A DNA stretch of 17,974 nucleotides, from positions 1-17,974 of the forward strand of contig DAOTWP010000385.1 of NCBI GenBank assembly GCA_034435675.1, written 5' to 3'. This document shows, in pieces, positions 13,163 through 17,974 of this stretch (positions are counted from its first letter, which is position 1; the number at the start of each line of letters is the position of its first letter). This DNA comes from DAOTWP01 sp034435675 (lineage in GTDB: Bacteria; Chloroflexota; Anaerolineae; Aggregatilineales; Phototrophicaceae). The position numbers and the translations under genes were made by a program. A model generated the notes under the pieces. The model saw only the letters and a program-made list of their open reading frames with translations, did not search any database and was not told the DNA's origin.

Positions 13163-13198
13163 CTGCGGGGCGCAAGCGCAGGGCGAACCGCCCCGCAG
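13163..13198. terminator. GC-rich hairpin between convergent genes
   Basis: CTGCGGGGC (13163-13171) and GCCCCGCAG (13190-13198) form a perfect 9-bp stem in the 71-base gap where the SET gene and potA converge. No T-tract follows on either strand. It may still act as a bidirectional transcription block or mRNA 3' end. Confidence 0.5.
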
Positions 13199-13216
13199 CC
13201 CCTGCCCCAATCTCAA

Positions 13217-14341
13217 TCAGTCCTTTAGAATGCGCGCGTTGTGTCGCTTCCACGTGATGTTGACAAATTCACGGGTCTGGTAATTACGCCGATTCTGGTA
13301 ATCAGTATTCTGTACGCGCACCGTCAGATCAACAGCATCCGCTACGCGCACCACATAGCGGGTGTCTGTACCGATGTAGTAGACCTGCTGAATTTGCCCG
13401 CGCAGGCGTGAAATATCCGCCTCTGCATCAATGCCCGTGGCGTCCCAGGGATGAATGGCGATCCGTTCTGGTCGGATAGCAATTGTTACCTCTTGATCCA
13501 CCCCGGGTGTATGTTCGCCCAGGGTGGCCTGAATGCGTGTCTCATCGTTCAGCCGGACTACCCCACTTGTGCCATTGCGCTCCACAAGCACCCCACTCAT
13601 AAAGTTCGTCTCGCCAATGAAGTCCGCCACGAACCGGGTTGCAGGCGTCTCGTAGATTTCGTCCGGTCTACCGTACTGAAGCACCTTCCCGGCGTCCATG
13701 ACGGCGATGCGATTTGCCATCGTCATCGCTTCTTCCTGATCGTGCGTGACAAAAATGAATGTGATGCCTAATTCCTGCTGCATTGTCTTGAGTTCAAGCT
13801 GCATTTCGCGGCGCAATTTCAGGTCGAGTGCGCCTAGTGGTTCGTCGAGCAGAAGCACGCTGGGACGGTTAACCAGCGCGCGTGCAAGCGCCACACGCTG
13901 CTGCTGCCCCCCGGACAATTCACGTGGCTTGCGCAGTCCCACGTCCGGCAGGCGCACCATCTCCAGTGCTTCCTCTGCGCGGAAACGGGCATCTTTCTTA
14001 GGAACCCCCGCCATTTGCAGCCCAAACATGACGTTCTGGACAACGTTCATGTGCGGGAACAATGCGTAATCTTGAAACACCGTATTCACCGGGCGATGAA
14101 ATGGTGGAATCCCCTGCATTTTGACGCGGTCGATCAGCAAGTCGCCGGATGTTGGCTGTTCAAAACCAGCGATGAGCCGCAGCGTGGTAGTCTTTCCACA
14201 CCCGCTGGGACCTAACAAGGCGAAGAATTCCCCATCGTAAATCTTCAGGGAAACGTCATCTACTGCGCGCACGCTAGCACTGCCACGCCGGGCAGGGAAT
14301 TCCTTGATGAGGTTGATTAATTCAACTTTGATGTCACTCAT
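13217..14341 (-). CDS. potA: Spermidine/putrescine ABC transporter ATP-binding protein
   Basis: 374 residues; AAAGG precedes the ATG at 14341. Walker A GPSGCGKT at 44-51, Q-loop Q90, signature LSGGQQQR at 142-149, Walker B VLLLDEP at 162-168 and switch H200 are all intact. The C-terminal 130 residues (from about 240) are the TOBE-type regulatory domain of the PotA/FbpC/UgpC class. As a dimer it powers import through PotB-PotC in the cytoplasmic membrane. It is the last gene of the operon, 103 bases after potD, behind a weak terminator-like hairpin, so it may be made in lower amounts. Iron or thiamine importers share this architecture; the PotD neighbour decides for polyamines. Confidence 0.9.
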   Translation of the reverse strand: MSDIKVELINLIKEFPARRGSASVRAVDDVSLKIYDGEFFALLGPSGCGKTTTLRLIAGFEQPTSGDLLIDRVKMQGIPPFHRPVNTVFQDYALFPHMNVVQNVMFGLQMAGVPKKDARFRAEEALEMVRLPDVGLRKPRELSGGQQQRVALARALVNRPSVLLLDEPLGALDLKLRREMQLELKTMQQELGITFIFVTHDQEEAMTMANRIAVMDAGKVLQYGRPDEIYETPATRFVADFIGETNFMSGVLVERNGTSGVVRLNDETRIQATLGEHTPGVDQEVTIAIRPERIAIHPWDATGIDAEADISRLRGQIQQVYYIGTDTRYVVRVADAVDLTVRVQNTDYQNRRNYQTREFVNITWKRHNARILKD

Positions 14342-14380
14342 GCTACCTTTCGGATTACCTCACTCTGTGGTGAATAAAGA

Positions 14381-14396
14381 GACGCCCTGCGGCGTC
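14381..14396 (-). terminator. Weak terminator/attenuator hairpin between potD and potA
   Basis: GACGCC (14381-14386), loop CTGC, GGCGTC (14391-14396). Read on the minus strand, the stem is followed by TCTTTATT, a short U-rich tail. It could reduce transcription of potA relative to potD or mark an mRNA 3' end after potD. Confidence 0.5.
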
Positions 14397-14444
14397 CCTG
14401 TCTCATATCTCAGTTCTAACCTGTCTTACTTGCGTGCGAAAGGG

Positions 14445-15545
14445 CTAGCCGCCAATGGCGATTTTGATTTCATCCCACGCATCATTGTAGTAGATGTCGT
14501 TTTCACCGACATCAGCGACAAACCACATATTGCTCAGGGTTTCTTCATCCGTGTATACAAGCGGGTTGTTCAGCAATTCAGGATCAATCAACCCCAGTTC
14601 AATGGTGGCGCGATTTGGCGAGGCGTAGCCAGTAAAATTGGCAACCTGCGCCCCCACCACAGGATCGAGCATGTAATCAATGAACGCTTCTGCTAATGCG
14701 GGATTCGGCGCACCTTCGAGAATGACCAGCGAGGCTATATCGGCAACGCTACCCTCCTCCGGCACAATGTAGGCAAAATCTTCGCAGGCACAGTCGGCAA
14801 TAATCTGGTAAACATCGCCATTGTACTCAATGGCAATGTCCACTTCACCGCGCGCCAACAGCGCCTGCCCATCATCAGCTGCAATCGTGACGACATTGGC
14901 TGAATTAGCAATCAGGAAGTCGCGCGCCTGGGCGATTTCGTCAGGATTCACAGTGTTGGGGTCGAAGCCGAGCAGTTTCAGTGCTATACCCAGCATCATC
15001 CGTGGGTCATCGAGCCAAGCAACCGGACCCTCGTGGGCGAAAACCTGATACCAGCTGGTGATTGGCGCTTCCACACGCCCGATATTGTAGGCGACCCCTG
15101 CCGTACCCCACAGATACGGGGCAGAGTACTGATTCCCTGGATCAAAAGGTAGATCCAGGGCGTTGTCTGCGACATTGGCGAAGTTAGGGATATTGTCGCG
15201 ATTCACCGGACGCAGCAGCCCATCACGAATCATGATCGCGATAGCGTAATCACTGGGGATAGCAATGTCATATCCCGGATTGCCCTGCCGCAGGCGTGCG
15301 ATGAGCGCTTCGTTGCCGTCGTAAACATCGTAGATCACGGTCACATTGCAGAGACGCTCAAAGTCAGCAATGGTTGTCTCGCCAATATAGGTCGCCCAGT
15401 TGTATACACTCAGTGTCTGCCCCTCAAAACCTGGCGGGCATACCCAGCCAATTTCGGGCAGTTCTGCTGACTCCTGTGCTGAAACCCCTATACCAGACAG
15501 GCTCAAAATGCTTATGAACAGCAGCATCCTGTAGAACTTACGCAT
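14445..15545 (-). CDS. potD: Spermidine/putrescine-binding protein
   Basis: 366 residues with a strong ribosome site, AGGAGG 5 bases before the ATG, fitting the high expression typical of solute-binding proteins. Residues 1-23 are a Sec signal (MLLFISILSLSGIGVSA then AQES). No lipobox cysteine is present; the first Cys is residue 36. The mature protein opens with the PotD/F-like LSVYNWATYIGETTIADFE, and continues with YDVYDGNEALIARL, YDIAIPSDYAIAIM and PYLWGTAGVAYN, all typical of the family. It captures polyamines outside the membrane and delivers them to PotBC. Cysteines at CACEDF and elsewhere may form a disulfide. The order potB-C-D-A differs from the E. coli order potA-B-C-D. Confidence 0.9.
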   Translation of the reverse strand: MRKFYRMLLFISILSLSGIGVSAQESAELPEIGWVCPPGFEGQTLSVYNWATYIGETTIADFERLCNVTVIYDVYDGNEALIARLRQGNPGYDIAIPSDYAIAIMIRDGLLRPVNRDNIPNFANVADNALDLPFDPGNQYSAPYLWGTAGVAYNIGRVEAPITSWYQVFAHEGPVAWLDDPRMMLGIALKLLGFDPNTVNPDEIAQARDFLIANSANVVTIAADDGQALLARGEVDIAIEYNGDVYQIIADCACEDFAYIVPEEGSVADIASLVILEGAPNPALAEAFIDYMLDPVVGAQVANFTGYASPNRATIELGLIDPELLNNPLVYTDEETLSNMWFVADVGENDIYYNDAWDEIKIAIGG

Positions 15546-15577
15546 TGGTTCCTCCTGTTAAAAACTCCGGGAAACAT

Positions 15578-15610
15578 GGGGCAGGAGTACGCCAAACTAA
15601 TCCCTGCCCC
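15578..15610 (-). other. Intercistronic hairpin between potC and potD
   Basis: GGGGCAGG (15578-15585) and CCTGCCCC (15603-15610) pair perfectly around a 17-base loop in the 79-base gap. It lies upstream of the potD ribosome site. Such stems often protect mRNA ends and allow the binding-protein gene to be expressed more than the permeases. Confidence 0.55.
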
Positions 15611-15624
15611 GGCACACACAGCTT

Positions 15625-16554
15625 TTAGCCTGCGCCGCGCCGCTGCAAAAGCAGCGAAATTCCAACGAACACCGTGGAAACGACAAGGATCAAAGTAGAA
15701 ATCGCATTGATTTCCGGCGTAACCGACGTTTTCAGCAGTCCGTAGACGAAGATTGGCAGCGTGGTTGTCCCAACGCCGTTATTGAAGAAAGTGACAACAT
15801 AGTCGTCCAGTGACAATGTAAACGCCAGCAGCGCGCCGGCAATAATGCCGGGTAGAAGCTGGGGAAAGGTGATCCGCCAGAAGGTCTGCCAATGGTTAGC
15901 GCCCAGATCGTTAGCAGCTTCTTCCAGGCGTGGATTCATATCCGCGAGGCGTACACCAACCACAATAGCGACATAGGAGATGTTGAAAACGACATGTGCA
16001 ATGATGATTGTAGTAAACCCATAGTTGGCTTCAATGCCAACGCCACGCAGGAAATCAAAGACGATCATGAAGAACATCGCCAGTGACACACCCTGCGTAA
16101 TTTCCGGAATGACAACGGGCAGAAACAACAGCCCTTCAACGGCTTTCTTGCCAATGTACTTGCCCCGCGCAAGACTGAGTGCAACCATCGTGCCCAGCAT
16201 TGTTGAGATAACCGTCGCCGCAAAGCCCACAAACAGACTGTTCTTGAGCGCGTCCATCATCAACGATGTTGAGAAACGCGCTTCAGAGGTACCAATCACA
16301 TCGCTAAAAATGTTCCGGTACCATTCTGTTGTGAAGCCGCGCCACTCATTGACCGCGCGCGAGTCGTTGAAAGAGAACACGACCAGCAGCACAATCGGTG
16401 CCCACAGGAAGAAATAGGAACTGAGTGGTGCGAAAACCCAACCGAATCGCGCCGCGCGGTGTACCAGCACCCCACGCCGAATGCGGTCCAGATTAAGCTG
16501 CTTTACGCCGATGGAATCGAGCGCTGCACTACGGGTGAGAATTTCTTTCGCCAT
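15625..16554 (-). CDS. potC: Spermidine/putrescine ABC transporter permease
   Basis: 309 residues. A charged N-terminus of about 40 residues, longer than usual for PotC, precedes the first membrane helix (about 45-62). Further helices lie at about 103-130, 142-165, 176-200, 233-255 and 282-302, six in all. The EAA loop that docks PotA reads EEAANDLGANHWQTFWRI at about 212-229. It starts 3 bases after the potB stop, and the two permeases should form the heterodimeric channel. The closing sequence LLLQRRGAG is cytoplasmic. Assignment as PotC rather than PotB follows gene order and sequence; the two are paralogues. Confidence 0.88.
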   Translation of the reverse strand: MAKEILTRSAALDSIGVKQLNLDRIRRGVLVHRAARFGWVFAPLSSYFFLWAPIVLLVVFSFNDSRAVNEWRGFTTEWYRNIFSDVIGTSEARFSTSLMMDALKNSLFVGFAATVISTMLGTMVALSLARGKYIGKKAVEGLLFLPVVIPEITQGVSLAMFFMIVFDFLRGVGIEANYGFTTIIIAHVVFNISYVAIVVGVRLADMNPRLEEAANDLGANHWQTFWRITFPQLLPGIIAGALLAFTLSLDDYVVTFFNNGVGTTTLPIFVYGLLKTSVTPEINAISTLILVVSTVFVGISLLLQRRGAG

Positions 16555-16557
16555 CGT

Positions 16558-17415
16558 CTACCCCTCACGGCTTGCAAAGCGCAGATATACAAACAGTGCA
16601 ATCATGACCAATCCCATCAGCACCATAGATGACGCCGCGCCGAGGGGCGTATTACCGCTGCCGCGATATTGTCCCTGGATCAGATTGCCAATCATTAGTC
16701 CACTGGTGCCCCCCAGCATGTCCGAAGTCACATAGGTGCCAATTGCCGGAATAAAGACCAGAATGCATCCGGCAATAACCCCTGGAAGCGTAAGCGGGAG
16801 TACAACGCGCCAGAAGGTGCGCCAATCGTTTGCGCCGAGATCACGCGAGGCTTCAACAAGATGGAAGTCGAAGCGCTCTACCGAGGCATAAATTGGCAGT
16901 ACCATGAATGGCAAAAACCCATAAACCAGACCGAGCAGAACGGCAAATTCAGTGTTGAGCAGTTGCAGTGGTTCACTGATAATGCCCAACTGCATCAGCA
17001 CCGCGTTAAATGTGCCTTCGCGCCCCAGCAGGATACGCCATGCGTAGGTACGTACCAGAAAATTGGTCCAGAATGGCAGAATCACGAAGAACAGCGCCAG
17101 CTGCCGGGAAAGGGCATGTTTGCGCGTCTTGATGAAGAACGCCATTGGAAAGCCAATTATCAGGCAGACAACAGTGGTCAGCACTGAAATGCGGATCGAA
17201 CGCTCAATGACACTGCTGAAAGCAGTGAAGACACGCTCGTATTGGTCGAATGTGAAGGGTAGAACGGCTGTGCCGCCGGAACCACGACTCATCAGGCTCA
17301 CGACGAACACGATTACAAGTGGCAGTACAAAGAAGAGCAATAGCCATGTCAGCGCAGGCAGTGCTAACAGGATACCGTTATTATTCCGGATTCGCGTCGT
17401 CAGCCAGGGCGCCAT
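16558..17415 (-). CDS. potB: Spermidine/putrescine ABC transporter permease, first gene of the operon
   Basis: 285 residues; GAGGTGAT lies about 7 bases ahead of the ATG at 17415. Six membrane helices are visible: about 15-38, 73-97, 107-130, 155-178, 206-230 and 258-280. The EAA loop is VEASRDLGANDWRTFWRV at about 184-201. Large periplasmic loop after helix 1, as in PotB. It pairs with PotC as the membrane channel. About 330 bases of leader separate it from a probable promoter, which leaves room for control of the whole operon at the RNA level. Confidence 0.88.
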   Translation of the reverse strand: MAPWLTTRIRNNNGILLALPALTWLLLFFVLPLVIVFVVSLMSRGSGGTAVLPFTFDQYERVFTAFSSVIERSIRISVLTTVVCLIIGFPMAFFIKTRKHALSRQLALFFVILPFWTNFLVRTYAWRILLGREGTFNAVLMQLGIISEPLQLLNTEFAVLLGLVYGFLPFMVLPIYASVERFDFHLVEASRDLGANDWRTFWRVVLPLTLPGVIAGCILVFIPAIGTYVTSDMLGGTSGLMIGNLIQGQYRGSGNTPLGAASSMVLMGLVMIALFVYLRFASREG

Positions 17416-17491
17416 GCAGCATCACCTCGCATGTGGATCAAGTAAACAAACATCATCATCACCATCTCCTTGAATGGTTTGGTCAGTTTAA

Positions 17492-17514
17492 CGTTTCGCT
17501 GTGAGCGTGAAACG
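17492..17514 (-). other. Leader hairpin upstream of potB
   Basis: CGTTTCGCT (17492-17500), loop GTG, then AGCG and AAACG separated by a 2-base bulge make a 9-bp interrupted stem, about 77 bases before the potB start. It may act together with the longer-range pairing at 17586-17693. Confidence 0.45.
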
Positions 17515-17585
17515 CAAGAATGCCCAACAAAACATGAGGGCAAACGTATTTAATTACTCCGATGTGGTTGAAGTGTCTGTTTACA

Positions 17586-17693
17586 ATCAGCAACGGCACA
17601 CTTCGATAACCGCAAAATAGACGTGGTACACAACCACCAGAACCCAATTTCACAGACGTTATGAAGTTATGTCTTTCGCTCAGCGTTGCTGAT
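17586..17693 (-). promoter_or_regulatory. 10-bp inverted repeat enclosing about 88 bases: candidate structured leader RNA
   Basis: ATCAGCAACG (17586-17595) and CGTTGCTGAT (17684-17693) are perfect reverse complements. Between them GTGGT-ACACA-ACCAC (near 17622-17636) forms a small hairpin. In the potB leader RNA this would be a closed domain with a 10-bp basal stem and internal helices, the outline of a riboswitch or protein-binding leader. It does not match a riboswitch class I know. Confidence 0.45.
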
Positions 17694-17751
17694 CGCGGCT
17701 TGTCGAGGTCAAAGCCGACTTTGTGGCTGCTGAGTTGATGACATTTAGTCT

Positions 17752-17779
17752 ATTATAGCGCTTTACGGGAAGATTGCAA
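17752..17779 (-). promoter_or_regulatory. Probable promoter of the potBCDA operon
   Basis: On the minus strand TTGCAA (17779-17774), a 16-base spacer and a perfect TATAAT (17757-17752) read toward potB. Transcription would start near 17745, giving a leader of about 330 bases. The -35 box matches only in part, so an activator may be needed. Together with the leader structures this covers the otherwise gene-free 17416-17845. Confidence 0.65.
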
Positions 17780-17845
17780 TAACGAATCATGTCGGATTAA
17801 TGAAGATACATTTAATGTTGAGGATCCGCCCGCCCTAGAACGCAT

Positions 17846-17974
17846 TTAACGATGCACGCGGCGGTTTAGCTGCCGAGTGAGGATTTTAAGATTGTTGCGC
17901 GTACTTAACAACCCTTCACGGTCACGCATGGTCTGCTGCATTTGCTCTGCCTGGTGCAGCAACTGTTCGGCATC
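17846..17974 (-). CDS. C-terminal end of an unknown gene (partial)
   Basis: 42 codons run on the minus strand from the window edge to TAA at 17846-17848; the start lies beyond the window. The sequence (DAEQLLHQAEQMQQTMRDRE, then a TRNNLKILTRQLNRRVHR end) is helical, Gln-rich and amphipathic, like a coiled coil. Codon use reads as coding and no other frame is as good. It ends about 67 bases upstream of the potB promoter -35 and points the same way. Function cannot be judged from this piece. Confidence 0.55.
   Translation of the reverse strand, partial: DAEQLLHQAEQMQQTMRDREGLLSTRNNLKILTRQLNRRVHR

Noticed and set aside
14304..14696. Plus-strand ORF of 130 codons opposite potD and potA
   Set aside because: It is antisense to the potD C-terminus and lacks a ribosome site; the potD reading matches the family.

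Overview
The window is bacterial chromosomal DNA: Shine-Dalgarno-led genes, moderate-to-high GC, a bacterial tRNA-Glu and a bacterial polyamine ABC transporter. The style of the proteins would fit Chloroflexota (Anaerolineae-like), but this is a weak guess with no marker gene behind it. It splits into an integrated genetic element (about 110-11221) and a host region (about 11222-17974), with about 110 bases of probable host flank on the left.

Element. An exact 19-base direct repeat (110-128 and 11203-11221) brackets about 11.1 kb with phage-like modular order. A plus-strand block carries a zinc-ribbon protein (144-500), a possible structural protein (723-1667), two spike/fibre-like proteins that share an N-terminal domain (1680-2378; 2382-3800, the second with a collagen stalk) and a holin-like membrane peptide (3817-4071). 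A minus-strand block follows: a small Zn-binding protein, a lipoprotein, an unknown protein and a Cro/CI-type repressor (4052-5389). Diverging from the repressor across a good promoter is a plus-strand replication operon: a ribbon-helix-helix-like protein, small proteins, a prim-pol primase-polymerase (7107-8012) and a D5/SF3 helicase (7985-9346), followed by a cluster of about 10-bp-phased repeats that resembles an iteron origin. A four-helix membrane protein (9631-10629) ends in a dnaX-like frameshift arrangement, and a small zinc-finger protein (10895-11179) closes the element. I found no integrase, terminase, portal, packaging ATPase or relaxase. The repeat boundaries look like a tyrosine-recombinase core with dif-like geometry (ATAA-N6-TTAT), which suggests integration by a recombinase supplied in trans.

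Host region. A tRNA-Glu(CTC) with its own promoter and terminator (11351-11512) precedes a polyamine locus. An acetylpolyamine amidohydrolase-like deacetylase (11526-12623) and a SET-domain methyltransferase-like protein (12645-13145) run on the plus strand. Converging on them is a minus-strand potB-potC-potD-potA operon (17415 down to 13217), with a probable promoter at 17752-17779, a long structured leader, an intercistronic hairpin before potD and a weak terminator-like hairpin before potA. The likely joint task is import of (acetyl)polyamines and removal of acetyl groups. The last 129 bases hold the C-terminus of another minus-strand gene.
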